DNA from: Grammothele lineata
Taxonomy: Eukaryota > Basidiomycota > Agaricomycetes > Polyporales > Polyporaceae
Assembly: GCA_002150815.3 (NCBI GenBank)
Contig: NDFF03000035.1
Coordinates: 372,001-436,000 of the forward strand
DNA: 64,000 nt
Reading direction: 5' to 3'
The first letter of the stretch is position 1, and every line of letters starts with the position of its first letter. The position numbers and the translations under genes are program-made. Below are positions 34,222-47,412 of the stretch, piece after piece. The notes beneath the pieces were generated by a model. That model did no database searches and was not told the origin of the DNA. It saw only the letters and a program-made list of their open reading frames with translations.

Positions 34222-37200
34222 GCTGCACCATCAAAGGGTCAATAGTGTCATAGTATGTGTCAAAGGTATGCTTACTGTACTCGTTCGGAGTGTCTTGTGC
34301 AAAGGATCTCCTGGCTGGTCGGGAGCGTGAACAACCGTCGTCTTGTCACTGAGACGAAAGAGAAGTAGGAGTCGATTGGGAACATGGGACGTGATGAACC
34401 GTGTGAGCAGTCATATTGGCGAGTCTCACGAAGAAGCACAGAAAGTTAGGCATGATTACAATACAACGACACACCGTGGCAGGAGGAACTTGAGGGACTC
34501 CCAATTCGAACAAGTCCAAGACAGTCGAGCCGCCGTGATGACAAATACATGTGCCACGTGTAGCTTTAGGCGCCGGAACAACTCGGATCTGTGCCAGTCG
34601 CGCGCTGCTCACAACCTTCCTACTCCGAATTGGTGCACTATGCTTACTGTGAGTGATATCCAGAGTCTCTTCAGCTGACCCATCTATGGCGTACGGACAC
34701 CTTTTTGAATCGATTGTCAAGAGAAGTCACATGCTGGTGAGACTTGCGTTGAGTTCAATATTATTGCTACATCCCATGGTTACTCTATCCAGGTATCAGT
34801 TGGTGTTCGTCGTCCACCAATATTCGTCGTCCAACGATGTAACTACATAAGTGCTTATTCATATACGAAGATACTGTGTGCTTACCTCTGTCTGTTGCAT
34901 GGAAGAGGTCAGCCCGAGCCTCATCCTTCTTCAAGAATCAAGGAATGTGTCTTCCTCTCCAAAAACCCCGAGAATCCCGAGGGCGCTGTACACGTCAAAC
35001 CGGTACTTGTACTTCAAATCCAAACGAAATTGCCGACTGAAAGGGGCGTAGGCAGACACAGATTCTGTCATGAGCTTCTGCGCGCTGCCTTATCGATGTG
35101 CCACCCCCTGCCCTACGATACGCCGCACCCATGCGCGCCACGATTTTCCTCGTTTTCACGAAGCACAGAAGCCCTCGCAGATCGTGGAAAATTTCGCGGT
35201 GAACATTGAGCTCCGCGGCGCACCCGCGGTTGGTCGGTCCCTGGGTTTCCCTGGGTCTGCGATCTTCGAGGGCTCCTGCCACTGTGGTACCCCCCGGTCA
35301 TCGCCCGTGTCGAACCCCTCTCCAAGATCCGAGCCAGGTACAAGGGTGGTACGTACGCGGAATCCTCGCGGAACTCCGTAGTGCGGGGCGCGCGTATGCT
35401 GGGTTCCCCATGAACAACAATTTGCATGTATGACATGCCATTCGTGAGACTCACGAGCCCGTCCCAGGATTCAGCGCTGCGTTCAAGTCTCTTTCTCCAA
35501 CAGGATCCGCGCTCGTTCTTCCACTTCTATCCGGGCGGTGTGCGCGGCGCGCCACAGGTGCATGTGCTCGACGGGACCACGACGTCCCAATTTTTCCACC
35601 TTCCGGTCCCTTCGGAAGATGGGCGCTTGCCCCAATCGCACGCCGGCTCCGAAGGCGCGCGCGTGCGACTGAGCGTTCAAGACGTTGAATGCTCCGAGCC
35701 CGCAAGCGAGGCCATTTCAACATCCACACCATACAGTTGAAGCTTCCGTGCGTGTGATCTCTTCTGCTGCTGCGGGCACAGAACGCGAATCACCTCTCTT
35801 GCCGTCGCGAGCTTAAGAATGCCAACGACGGCACTGCGCCGGGCGCGGACGCGAGCGGCCGAGCGAGCGCGCGCGCGCAACAAACACCTCCGAGGCGGCT
35901 GTGCTCGACGGGCATAAAACAGAACTTGTGTGAGTCTGTGGTGGCCGCCTCGCGGTGACAGTCCGGGCTCGCGGGCCCGTCGCGCCATCTCCGGTAGCCT
36001 GCGTCCTCCACGTCGTGCAGGCGGCGTCGTCCCTCCAAGGACAGGTTGCGGAGCGCCTCCTGTAGTGCTAGTTTCTGCTGTTTATACCCACGCGTTGACG
36101 TAGGGGCTGGGAGCTTCCCCCGCACTTGTATGTACATCCCCCATTCGACGAACTAGGGCGATCGGTTTATCCCTCCACACCAGCACCGCTCTGTGCGTCC
36201 CAAAAGCTCGTCCGATCTCGCGTCTGCAATCGCGAATCTTGTTTGCGCACGTCCCGCGAGGGCTCGAGGCAGAGGACGACTCACGTTCACAGCCACCCTG
36301 ATTGCGCGCAGGGACAGAGCTGGCCCGGTCGCTGATATGTCGGACTTTTTCCCCCGCTCCCGCTGCGCCGACACTGGACAGCGCGCGCCCGGGTCCGAGG
36401 CGTGACGTTGACGGCGGGGTGCCATACTAGCGTGCCGCTCCTCGCCGACGTCGGGGCGGGGGTGGGTCTGCGGGGGTGATGCGCGGCCTCACGCGGCCCA
36501 CGCAGCTTGAGTTTAGTTTGCCTTTGTGATGGTGCGGTTGTGCTGATGGCAGATGGACGGCCTGCATTTGGCTTGGATACTAAATTTGTGGCTAGGACGT
36601 GTGGCGGCTCGGATATTAATCGACGTCGTGCACGTCGTGGACGTCGCACAAATGGAACGGAAACTGGTGCATAATTGGACATATTTCGTCGACGAGAAGT
36701 TTGCTCCCGCGCGCCTTCCCGTCATGGGCCCGGGAGCGCCATCAAACCGAAAAACCACACAATTCAACGCTTCCATGTGTTGAATCTTCCCATCTCCGTT
36801 TGCTGCCACAGTACTCGGAGCGCTGCAGGTTTAGCAGGCGCGCGACGGCGGTGTCGCAAACTTCCTTCGGGAGACGGGCCGGGGTATCCGTGCAGAACGG
36901 CGATTACATTGGGGCGGGCGCGGTAGGGGTACAGTGTACCGGACGACGTCTACGAATATACTACGGTGTAAGAGAAAGAGTTCGTCCGGGAAACGAGAAG
37001 GCGAAGCGAAGCAGGACGGAACACGATCGAAGACAGCGGGCTACAGGATACAACACAAGTAGCGACGAGAGCTATTACATTGGGATAGAGAAGGGGATTC
37101 GAGAGAAGCAAACGAGATAGGAACGGGAAAACAAGAAAGACGACGAGAGATATGAGGAAGATTGCGGGCGTACTAGGGTGTGGGGGGGCGCATACGTAGA

Positions 37201-37274
37201 GTAGTAAGCCAAGCCACGATAGCTATGCATTGAACTAATAAATCATGCCGAGACCGGGACGCCATCGCACAGCA
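34222..37274. other. About 3 kb without a convincing gene
   Basis: Left part (34222-35050) is AT-richer and contains the HET promoter. The rest is GC-rich, with overlapping open frames on both strands of arginine-, proline- or alanine-rich composition, as expected of GC-rich non-coding sequence. A short alternating run (GCGCGCGCGC near 35870) occurs. 3' flank of the transcription factor at the right end. Confidence 0.45.
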
Positions 37275-40200
37275 CTACTGCTGGCTCGACGGCGGCATGC
37301 TTCCTGTAAGGCACATACAACTGTCAGCATCTTTGCGCGCCACATAGCTGAGAGAGGGGAACTCACCAAACATTGAGTACTGCTCAGAGACGTACATTCC
37401 ATGCGCTTGCTGCTGCGCGTGGGCATGGGCATGAGCACCCCCGTGCTGGGCGACCATCTCGCCCATCACCGGGACCCCATACGTCGTCTCCATCTGGCCC
37501 ATGGACGAGTAGTCGTTCCAGAACTGCGGGTGCCGCCCGCTCGCGCGCTCCGCGCCGCCGCCCATACGCTCGTCGACAAGCCCGGTACTGTACTGTTGGG
37601 GCAGCACCGACGTCGAAATGCTCCCGCTGAAGCTCGACAGCGCGCTCGTGTCCGCCGGCCACCGGTCGTACGTGGGCGACATGTAGCTCGCGGACGCCGC
37701 GGCGGCCGCGGACGCACCGCCCGCGTGCATGTCTATCGGGAGGTAGCCCTGTTGCTGGGACTGCTGTTGCTGCTGTTGCTGCTGCTGTGCCTGCTGCGAC
37801 GTCGACTGGCTCGGGACGACATAGCCAGCCTGGGCGCGGTACGCCTCCTGTGAGAGCGCGCGTGAGGCAGGGCTGACGGCGGCCTCGTCCCTGTCCCCGG
37901 CATCGTCCTCTGCTGCGCGCTTGAGCCGAGGCTCGGACACGACGCTGCGGAGGGAAGGCGCCTCTGAGACCCGGCCCAACTGCGCCCGGGCGCCGGTGAG
38001 GAGTTCCAGAGCGCGGTAGGCGGCGGGCCAGATGACGCTCATGCGCCGGAGGATGTCCATGCACTTCTCGAGCCCGCGAGAAGCTTGGGGATCGTCTGGG
38101 TACGTACGGACTGCGGTATATAGATCGGATGAGCACACGATTGGATCGAAGCCTAAAAATGGCGACTTACGTGAGGCAACGTGCATGATGGCCGCCGTGA
38201 AGACGTAGTAGCACAGGAAAACGGGGGCGCGCCGCGGGCAGTAGTACTCGCAGAACACGTTGACTGCCAAATATATCAATAGGACGCGCACGGGCAGCGA
38301 AGAGGGTACGCACCAATAGTGGTGATGTGGTTGGCGGCTTGCACGCACATATCATAGTTCTTGCGCGAGTTGGCCCGGACCTCGGCTTCCTTGGCAGAAG
38401 ACGCGCTGGGGGACAGACTGGAAGCCGAGATGTCGTTAATATTAAACGCAGCAGAGCGGACGCGAACAGACTCACAGCTTGGAGTCCTGGATGTGCCGAA
38501 TGCTACGTAACCATACCGTCAGCAAAAGCATGCATACACGCGAACGTCGTCACGTACAAGGGCCGGCGGAGGAGCAGCACGGTGCACCAGTACTGCATGT
38601 GCAGCGTGAGCACGTTCGGCGGGGGCGGGGGGTTCTTGGGTGCGGCAGGATCGAAGCGGAGGTGCTCCGGCAGCTCGAGCGACCACCTCGTCAGCTCGCC
38701 GTCCAGGCGCGCGAGCTCCGCGGGGCGGCTTGAAGCAGCCTTGATCGCGTAGATGCTCTGGCATATCTCGCTGAGGATAATAGCTGCAAACAAACGCTAG
38801 TGTCAGCGCACGGGGACCTCTCGCGTGGGACTATGAGGGAGACAAGAGCGACGTACAAAGCTCAGCGGACTGGTTGAAACACGAGAGCACACGCCCCGGG
38901 GCCGGGTGCACGTCGCGCGCGGGCCGGTCCGCGGGGCTGTCCAGCACCTGCGGACTCGGGTGGGGCGCCCAGAGCTCCATCTCCTCCGCGTCCTCCACGC
39001 CGGGCAGCTCCGTGTCGAAGTCGCGCTCGCAGATCGCGACGGGCCGGCCGATGTACGTGCACACGTACTTGTCCATCACGACGCAGCCGTACCAGACCCG
39101 GCGGCGCTCCTGCAGCTCCGCCGCGGAGAAGAGCGTGCGCCCGACGGACGTCCACTGCTCCGCGCGCTTGTGCAGCCCGAGGTCCTGCGCCATGCGCACG
39201 GCCATGCCGACGTAGAGCCACGCGGAGGCCATCGCGCCTATCCCGATCTCGCGGAAGCCGAGTAGGAGGAGCGCCTGGCAGGTGCTCGGGCGGCTCGCGG
39301 CGTAGGTGCGGTCGAGGATGACCTTCGCGTCCTCCATGTACTCGTCGCCCGAGGACCACATCGAGCCGTCCTCTGGGGGCGGGACGTCCGCGGTCTGTGC
39401 GGAGAAACGCGCGGCGAGGGAGAACATCGCGAGGAGGAGCAGCGTCGGCACGCGCCGCCGCCGGGTCGGGGAGCCCCTCGAGATAGGGGACGCCGCGTCG
39501 GAGTAGCTCGACTCGGCGGCCGAGTATGGCGAGTCTGTCGCAAGGTTTCTGGACAGGAGGATCCGGCCGTGAGTGAATGCCGGGTGCCTGCGGCGGAAGG
39601 GCGCGTCACTCACCCGTTGCGCCAGTCGTCCATGAACGTCGGCTTGTGCACGATCGGCAGGGCCGGGTGGACGTAGGTGAAGTACAGGTCTAGTAGGAGC
39701 TCCTGCGTGCCCAGGTCCGGCAGCCGGGGAGCGAAGTCGTCCAGAGTCCGGCGCTGGCTGTTCTGGGCCGACGGGGGCAGCGGGGGCCAGACTCTTGCCT
39801 TGGGGAATCGCCTAGAGCACCAACGCACGTGCAGATCAGTCAGCACACATTCACTCACGATCGCGGACTCGCTCTCCGCCCGCTCCAGCACGCACCAGAT
39901 GCCGCCCTCGCCCCTGCCGTCCTGGCGCTCCTTCACCCCGAGCAGGTGCAGCCCGCTCATCTTGCCGTGGAACCGGACCTGCTCGTCCTCGTTCAGGCTG
40001 AGCTGCCCGAGCGCGACGGCCATCTCGTCCTCGCCGCTCTCGTCGGACTCCTCCACGCTCTCCTCCTCGGGCTGCCGGCGCATCGGCGAGCGCGAGGACG
40101 CGGAGGAATGCGACCGGTTCGGCCCATCGTGCTCGCCGTCGTCGAGGCGCCTGCGCTGCCTGCGCGCATCGCTCGCCGAGACGTGTGATTGCGAGTGAGA

Positions 40201-41815
40201 CTCGGAGGCCCGAGCGCTCGCCGAGGCGGGGGACGTCGCGGACGCCTGGTCGTCGTCTACGTCGTCGGCGCCAGAAGCGACCTGTCCGTCTGGCAGGAGC
40301 GTGTTTCTTGACGCTGCGGTAGAATTCAGGCGTTTGATCACTTCGTCTTGCCACTCGTTTGACGGACTACGAGCGGAAATGAGCACGCAAAGTCTGACGG
40401 AATGGAGAGAGAAAACTTACTGTGTGGCATGCACCGCCGTGCGGTCGCCCTCTCGCTGCTCGGTAGGCGCTCTCGCCCGACTGGCGGGGGCTTCAGCGCC
40501 TCTGCTCCGGCCCTTGAAACCGTAAGGCGAGTTGTCCACGCGGCTGATTATCTCCTTGGCGAGGGGATCCTAACGTACACGTTGAGCGAGGTGTAACCAA
40601 GGCGGTAAAAATGCCAGTGGGAGAACGGAGTATCGGTGCGTATATGCGGCATATACGTCCGCATATTAGGAGGAGTAATGAAATGCAGCCGCTGAGACCA
40701 TATGGCGCAGCCGACTGACCGCACGGGTGACCTACCTCGAGAGCCTCCAGCCCTACCACCCGCATATATGCTGTTAAAAATAGGAAATTTTAACTCACCT
40801 CCGCTAGGTCGTCCAATATGCTCTTCGCTCTGCTATCCTTACTACTCAGGAGGATACCGATGAGAGCTTCTGTCTGATGTAAGCGCGCTTCAATAGCGTC
40901 GATGTAGCCTTTTGGAGGTCCGCGCTTGCGGGACGGCCCCAAGAATGTGCATTCTAAAATTCTGGGGTTAACGGCCGCTCGCAGAGGGGCGTAGAGAGGG
41001 GGTGAAAGGGGACGCCGCTTGCGCGCGCATACAGGGAGCGGACAAAGACAACATGGGGGGCGCGAGAGAGGAGAGAGAGCTCGGGACGTACGTGTGCCCA
41101 GCATGACGCAATTCCGACACGGGTCCTGGGGGCTGCTACGCTCGCATTTGCACTTGCTCTTGCGGCACTGGTCGCAGGCCTTGCTGCTCCGGCGGCGGAT
41201 CTGCTTCTCGGGCTGGCCCTTGCCACCGGCGCCGCCTGGATAGGGCCCGAGTCCCATACCGCCCATACCGCCGCTCGGGAGGTCGGCGAGGTCGTCGCCG
41301 GCCTCGTCGTCGTACTCATCCGCGAGCGCGAGCGCCTGGTGGTGGTTCTGGCCGTTTACCGGGGAGACCGGGGATATGGTGTAGCGGTCGACGGCATAGG
41401 GGTGGTGTGCGCCGAAGGAGGTGGACGTGGAGGAAGAGGAGGGCCAGTTCTGGTGGGACATGAATGTGAAGGGCGTGGAGGGGCTCGAGGGGGACGCGCT
41501 TGAGGAGAGCTCGGCGCCAAAGCGGAAGACGGGGAGGGAGGATGAGGAAGAGGCGGACTTTACGTGATGGTGGTCGTAGCCGGTGAGCGAGGAGACTGGG
41601 GGAAGGTCTGCGGACTCCTCGACCTTGATGGGGATCTGAGAGTGGTGGAGGTGAGCGGAGTGGGGGTAAGACGGCTTGGGGTAGTGGGTGGTTGGGTGCT
41701 GAGAGCCGCCGTTCTGGGAGTGTGCGTGCTGCGAAGATTGTTGTTGCTGCTGGCCGGAGAACGCGTAGCGCATGCCATAGGACGAGTAGGATGCGTGGTT
41801 GGGGGAGTAGGTCAT
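37275..41815 (-). CDS. Zn2Cys6 transcription factor with Fungal_trans domain
   Basis: Large nuclear transcription factor of about 1000 residues. ATG at 41815 (MTYSPNHASYSSYGM). The N-terminal 190 residues are rich in Gln, Ser and His. The binuclear zinc cluster follows: ACDQCRKSKCKCERSS, CRNCVMLGT, then after an intron QCTFLGPSRKRGPPKGYIDA, giving C-x2-C-x6-C-x8-C-x2-C-x6-C. A short coiled coil (IDAIEARLHQTEALIGIL) probably dimerises it. An acidic, Ser-rich linker leads to the Fungal_trans domain: LYFTYVHPALPIVHKPTF, AWLYVGMAVRMAQDLGLH and ELQERRRVWYGCVVMDKYVC. The tail has a polyglutamine tract and ends MFGSMPPSSQQ at TAG 37275-37277. At least nine exons with in-frame joins. Targets unknown; it is too far from the P450s to be called their regulator. 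Confidence 0.85.
37752..37800 (-). repeat. CAG/CAA repeat coding polyglutamine
   Basis: Within the transcription factor's last large exon, nine glutamine codons in a row flanked by more Gln and Ser. It is a typical activation-domain tract and a site prone to length variation. Confidence 0.8.
40582..40598 (+). repeat. 17-base match to 15402-15418
   Basis: TTGAGCGAGGTGTAACC occurs here, in an intron of the transcription factor, and at 15402-15418 upstream of a P450. Flanks do not match. Confidence 0.4.
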
Positions 41816-44449
41816 GGGGGGAGGAGGAGAGGAGGGCGCGGGGGGTGGCAGGAGTAGGAATTAGGCGGGGAGCGGCAGGTACGGTACCGGGGAGGCGGAG
41901 AGGTGGACAAAGAGGATGAGCGGAGAGGTAATAAACAACCGGGGAGGGTGGTCAGATATGAATCTGCGCTCGCGATCGAGAGAGTACATACATACCAAAC
42001 GGTGACTCTGAGGAGGAGGTGACTCTGGGGTGACGGTGACTGGCGGAGGACCGGGGTCGCCGGTGGGCAGCAATTGCTCGAGCCGGGACTCGAGCTCGGG
42101 TTCGATTCGATTTCGATTCCGCTGCGAGGGGCGGCCAGAAATTTTCTTTTTCTGTTTGTGTCGGAGCCCGGCGAGTGGCCCGGGACGTGACGGGGGACAA
42201 GGGGCTGGTCGGCGGCACGCACCGCACGCGTCCCGTCTCGTGCGCGGCTCCCGAGCGCGCCCGTGTCGCCGTCGTCGTCACAGCTCTCAGCTCACTCAGC
42301 CAGCCGCCCGCTCCCAGGCGCCGCTTCTCAATCTCCCCACCCCGCCCCTCGGTCTCAGACGCGCGCACTCGGCTCCGTCCCCAATCGAGATCGCTGATCC
42401 TCGTCCGCCGGGTTCCCACGCCCGTCGGTCCCCCTCCTCGTCCTCTCCGCAGGCCAGGTGCGGTGCAGCCCCCAGTGCTGGCTTCCAGAGTCGTCCGCAG
42501 CGCCCTCAGCTGCGCGCAGAACGGTCTCTCCGACGTCGCGTACCGCACAGAGCCCACCACGGCGCCCCCCTCTCCGCCCCCCCTCAGCCCTTGCCGCGCA
42601 CGCGTCATTCCGAGACCGCCTCCGCTCACGTGCATTTCCTTCTTAGGGTCCCAGCCTCTCACCCGCTCTGCACGCCCACCAGGCTCCATAACGTCGGCAC
42701 GCAGCTCGCGGGGCGGTTCAGACCTCTGAACCTTCCCCAGCGCTGCACCAGCAAATAATTTGCGGCCTCGTCTGCCCACCGTCGTCCACCGCGGACAGGC
42801 CAGCGAGCCGACGGGCCAGCGTCGCCCACCAGCCCGCCACGCATCTCCCGCGATCTGTGACGAGAGCGCCACACATCGGGGCGTGCCCCTTCCCCATGCA
42901 GCGTTCGCCAACGGCTGCTTAGCACCGATCGAGCTCGGTAAGATCGCGATATTCCCCCTGCCATATCAGAATGTAAGCGCGTGGCCCGCCCTCCTTGAAA
43001 CTCGCCAATCCTCCTAGCGCCCCATATTGGGCTCCTACCGCCGGCACTCTGCCACTCTGCGAGCCACTCACGATCGCAACTCCTGCCATCGCCAGCCAAC
43101 GGGCGTCCGTCCCCGCCCCCTGCCCGCCTCGCCCGGCCCGTCCGCCGCTCCTGGGGACTGCGCAGGTGGCGGGTCGGCGCCACCGCCTCCTCGTCTGCTG
43201 CCCCCCGCCGTCACACCGTCGCCATCGCGCCCCCCCGCCCCACAGTCTGGGTCCCCGCCCGACATATCTGGCCTACCGGCGGTATTCCCATCCCCAGCGC
43301 CGGTCGCGAGCGCGCCTGCCCCCAGCCAGGAACCCCAATTAATCGCCCGCCCCGTCCGCATCTTTTCGCCCCGGATGGCCCGCCCGCCCCTCCATGCCGT
43401 AAGCTGCCGTAATGCCCTCCCTCCCTCCTGCCTGAGCCCCCCTGCGCCCGCCCAACGGTTGGTGCACGCGCAGCCACTGTGGCCGCCGCGCGAACGCCTG
43501 GCTACTGTACTTCGACGCCATTACGGCACCCCCGCTAGCGCATTACCAACGGCAGCCCTTGTGCACCCCTCGCGTATCCGCCGCGCACCAAGTGGCAAGG
43601 CCCCCGCGCCGCGCGCGCACGCACGCACAAGGGGGGCGCGGGCTCGCTGGTGTGTGACCGTCCGACGCGCCATCTGCTAGGCTGCCCCCTGCTGACCCAC
43701 GCCCAGCGTACGAAGCGGCGCGCGTCGAAGCCCGTCGCGCTGCGAAGCATGCCCGGCCCTGTCGCTCTGACGTGTGTGTCCTCGACGCGCCCCCCTCACA
43801 TGATTCCGCCGGTCCGCGACGAGTCGGTGCTGCCCGGGCCAGGCGAGGAGGACTCAGCAGGTATGGCTTCAGCAGGATGCGCGCCGCGCGTTCTTCGTCG
43901 CCCTGTCGCCGCTAGGTCGCCGCTAGAGCTCCTCCTCGGTCGACCGGGTCTCTCCGTGCGTCCTCGTCCTCGTAATGGTGCTCACCACAGCGGCCCAGGA
44001 ATGCATCAGCAGTATCCAGCGCATTCAGTAGCTGTTGTCCGCCCCGTCCCGCCGTCGCTGCCCCGAGCCGTACCACGGGAACAAGAGCCAAGGAGCGTTC
44101 TGTTCCTAACAAGCTCCCTCGCGCTGCGTGCGACACCGTGGAAATGTTGACGTCACGGCGTTCCGCACAGTACATTCCTCGCGAGCTCCCATCGCCTTGG
44201 AGGTCGCGACGCTGTGGCGACCATCTTGCTCGTCGAGCTGTGCGCTGCCACAGCCCACACGAGGACGAGCAGAAGCTGCTTCTGCTTCTTCTCTGTCTTG
44301 CTGCTGCTGCTCGGTGCTCGGTGCTGCGAGCGTACCGTCGTCGTCTGCGCACAGGCATCACCATACATAGATAGGTAGGACGTATGCGCAGCGAGCTCGC
44401 ATTGGTCGCGCGGGCGAACGGTAGCTGTTGCGCAGCACCACGGACCCAT

Positions 44450-44515
44450 CCGCCCATCCGCCCATCCTGTCCATCCAGATATCCATCCACGATCCCATCC
44501 ATCCATCGAATCGAA
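44450..44515. repeat. CCATC-type simple repeat
   Basis: Imperfect CCATC/CCCATC units recur, such as CATCCGCCCATCCGCCCATC, and degrade to the right into ATCCATC copies. Confidence 0.7.
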
Positions 44516-45100
44516 TCGACCCGTGCACTGTCTGTCTGCGTCGCTAAGTACCATCGCTAAGTACCATCGCCATACCCTCAGCCTGCAGGAGCCATATCCG
44601 TCCTAGCGCGCGACGATTGAACAGCTGCCACTGACCAGAGAGGAGCGCGATCGAGAACGTCGGCCGCGGTCTATGGAAGCTCGTCCGCCGGGCCACCGAC
44701 GCGCGGCGGGAGCGCCGTACATAGTACTTATGGGGTTGTATGAGACGTTTATGGCGCTATGGTCGGGCGATCGGGGCGTTTCGCCGAGCTTTCAGCGCCC
44801 CCGAATTCGAACTGGGTCTCAGCGCTCGTGCTCTAGCGGGATCGACAGCTCGCCTGGGCTGGGCCGTTGAATTGGTTGGTTAGTGCTTGGGACGCGGGAT
44901 TATTGCTCTGCTACTGCTAGCTGATGCATGATGGCGCGTCGCCCGCCCGCCTGCCGCTACTGCTGCCTACCTATTGCACCCCGCTATGGTATCATGCCCG
45001 CCGCTCCCCGCTCCTGCATGTGTGTGTAGTCGCTCTGTCCTCGGCGCGGGAGGTCTAGACGGAAAAGGAAGAGACAACGTCAGCTTAAGCCACGTGTGGA

Positions 45101-45120
45101 GGCGGCGGCGGCGGCGGCGG
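45101..45120. repeat. GGC trinucleotide repeat
   Basis: Several GGC (CGG) units in a row, followed closely by a T run and a GTGTGTGCGTGTGTGTG stretch to about 45158. Confidence 0.7.
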
Positions 45121-47412
45121 TGTGCAATTTTTTTGAATTTGTGTGTGCGTGTGTGTGTCGGTCGCAGCAAATTCATGACGCGGACATCGATCGTGCGCCG
45201 CCTGCGGTGGGGCTAAGTTGGCTCGCTGACGGGCTAGCAGCGAGTTCCAAACGGAACGAACAAATGAACGAAACGAACAGAGGAACGAACGAACGTGGCC
45301 TGAGTCGCACCCGACATGTCCCGTCCCATACGTAGGTACCTGCTCAAAACGTCTGAAATTTGATCCGAGGGTTCGCTAGCTCCTCTCCCGCCTCCTCTCC
45401 TCTCCTCCAGCGCGCACTGTGACTTAGCGCCGCGCCGCGCGATCGATTGGGGTGGGGTCGTCGGCGATGGCGGCCACGATGGAACAGGGCGTCCTGTCGC
45501 GTACGACGCGTTTTCGATCGGGGTGCCAGTCAAGTCGAAATTTGGAGGCAGACCTAGGCAGACAGGGGAGTAGTCTCGACGTCGACCGTCTCTAGAGCTG
45601 GTGATGGCGGTGGCACGTCGCTCGCTCGTCCGGGCTTGCCCAACTCACACCAAGCACCCAGCTGGAGCAGAAAGGCTGCCAGAAGCGTTGCATCAACGCG
45701 GGCGTCGCGTGGAGATCCCGCCTCCACGTGGATCTAAGTCAGTGACAGTCGTCGAGCCGAACAAGCGTCAAGGGAACATGCCGAGAGCACACCACAGCTC
45801 GGCGCTTACCTGTCTCTCCGCGCTGAGCGCTGCTTCAGGGCTTCACTGCAAGGGTGCACGCGCAAGGCAAAAAGAGCCGTAAGCGTAAGCGAGCTGTCAC
45901 CGACGAAAATTGGGCATGTGTTCCGTAATCGCCCGCATAATTGAGTTCGACAGCCAATGCAGTGCTGGGGGCCCGCCGCCTTGCTTCTCGTGGGCGCCAG
46001 TTCTGAATCTCCCCTCCCTCCTGTCAGAGGCAATCTTTGGCATCTCTGGCACCGCGCCCCGCCGTCGCGGGCCCAACAGCAGACCGACAGGCCGCGCGAG
46101 AGCATGCCGGCAGGAAGGAGCCTTGCAGGCCGCCGCGGCCCGCTTCCCCCGAGCTATGGCGAGGCTGCACAGTCAGTGAGACTTTGGAAGTGGGGGACGG
46201 TGCGCGCCTGAGGCCTGAGGCCTGAGCCCGAGCCCCGACGTCGAGCTGCGCGAAAGGGCTGAATGCAGCTAGGAACGAGGCGTCCGGCGGGTGGAGCGCC
46301 GCGAGGGACGGGGGTCTCAGAGGGCTGATTGGGACGCGACCTGCCGTAACGTCACTGCCGGGTGCCACTGGGATCGCTCTCTTGGACCTGGGGTGCGGTG
46401 TGCCGCGGAGGCCGCGATGACGAGTCGATAGCGCCATCGATTCCCTCGTCAGAGGTCTGTTCGACCTTCGGACAGCGGCGCGCACCTGCAGGGCGAGGCG
46501 GGGCCTGGAGAGGCGACGGTCGTGGCCCTCGCCGCTAGTAGTCGTCGGTCGAGACTCGAGACTCAAACTGCGTCCGAGCCTGAGCCTGGGGGCGGCGCTG
46601 AGAGCGACAGAGATCACGAACAGAACAGAACCTCGAGAAGCCTCGTTGACCAGAGGGTCGACGAGACACGCCGCATGCACGCGCCGCCGCGGACCTGGGG
46701 GCTCGAGCGCGGCGTGCGTGGCGACATGGCGGCATGACGGCGGGGGGCCCGGCGTACGGGAAGCACAGCATCCGGCGTGCTCGCGCGCACTCGACCCTGC
46801 GAGCGACGCATGCAGTGCTCCATCGCATCGACGAGCGTGCCACGGGAGCGGAGGGAAATTCTCGCGAACCAGAACCACCCAACGTCCGTGCGGAGAAGCG
46901 TCGAAGGGACCCTACGGCGTACTCGTGTGTCACGCCCCGCGCTCTCGCCAATCGTTGTGGCCGAGGCTCGCCGTGGGATATCGAGGAAGCTTGACGGTTT
47001 GGGGTTTGGATTGAACCAGCTTCTGAGTGTCACGCATTAATGTACGGCGTTAGGGGCGGGGCGCCGGACGATGGACGTGCGCGGCGTCGGGCTTGCAGAA
47101 ATGCTTGGCGAATATGGCCAAATGTACAGGCCACGACATTCGTTCGAGAGCAGCCTATAGCAGCTCGTGTACTGCTCGGCTCACCCTGCCCTGCAGATAG
47201 CGAGGAGAAGGGTCATCCATATTCATTGTCTGCTGCGCCGTGTAAGCGTACACGGCATCCGGTGCTGCTGCGCGACAATCTATGTCGTAGAAGCAGGCAC
47301 TTACCACAGCAGACCACAGCACGGGCGTAGAGCGGGGATCCGACGTTCGAACTTCGAAGCAGAACTGGGCCCGATGACTTCGATGCTGACTGAAATCCCG
47401 ATCTGAATATCG

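Larger units (their letters stand above)
41816..47412. other. Gene-poor GC-rich tract upstream of the transcription factor
   Basis: No gene can be supported in 5.6 kb. From about 42150 to 43700 the plus strand is strongly C-rich, so the transcription factor's upstream side is G-rich in its own sense. Long frames such as 42911-41952 (minus) and 42030-42758 (plus) overlap on both strands and have Arg/Pro/Ser composition without domains. Simple repeats occur: CCATC units at 44450-44515, a 14-base direct repeat CGCTAAGTACCATC near 44541-44570, GGC units at 45101-45120, a GT run at 45139-45158 and GAAC-type units at 45253-45295. It may be a long promoter/5' leader region of the transcription factor. 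Confidence 0.5.

Noticed and set aside
35113..35740. Open frames on both strands as possible genes
   Set aside because: Overlapping, low in complexity, and without domain or splice evidence.
42030..42758. Plus-strand open frame of 242 codons
   Set aside because: Same GC-rich tract; Ser/Arg/Pro-rich product with no recognisable motif.
41952..42911. Long minus-strand open frame of 319 codons
   Set aside because: Overlaps equally long frames on the other strand in C-rich sequence; Arg/Gly/Ala-rich composition, no domain.
46024..46878. Minus-strand open frame of 284 codons
   Set aside because: Arg/Ala/Ser-rich, no domain or splice partners, and competing frames on the other strand.
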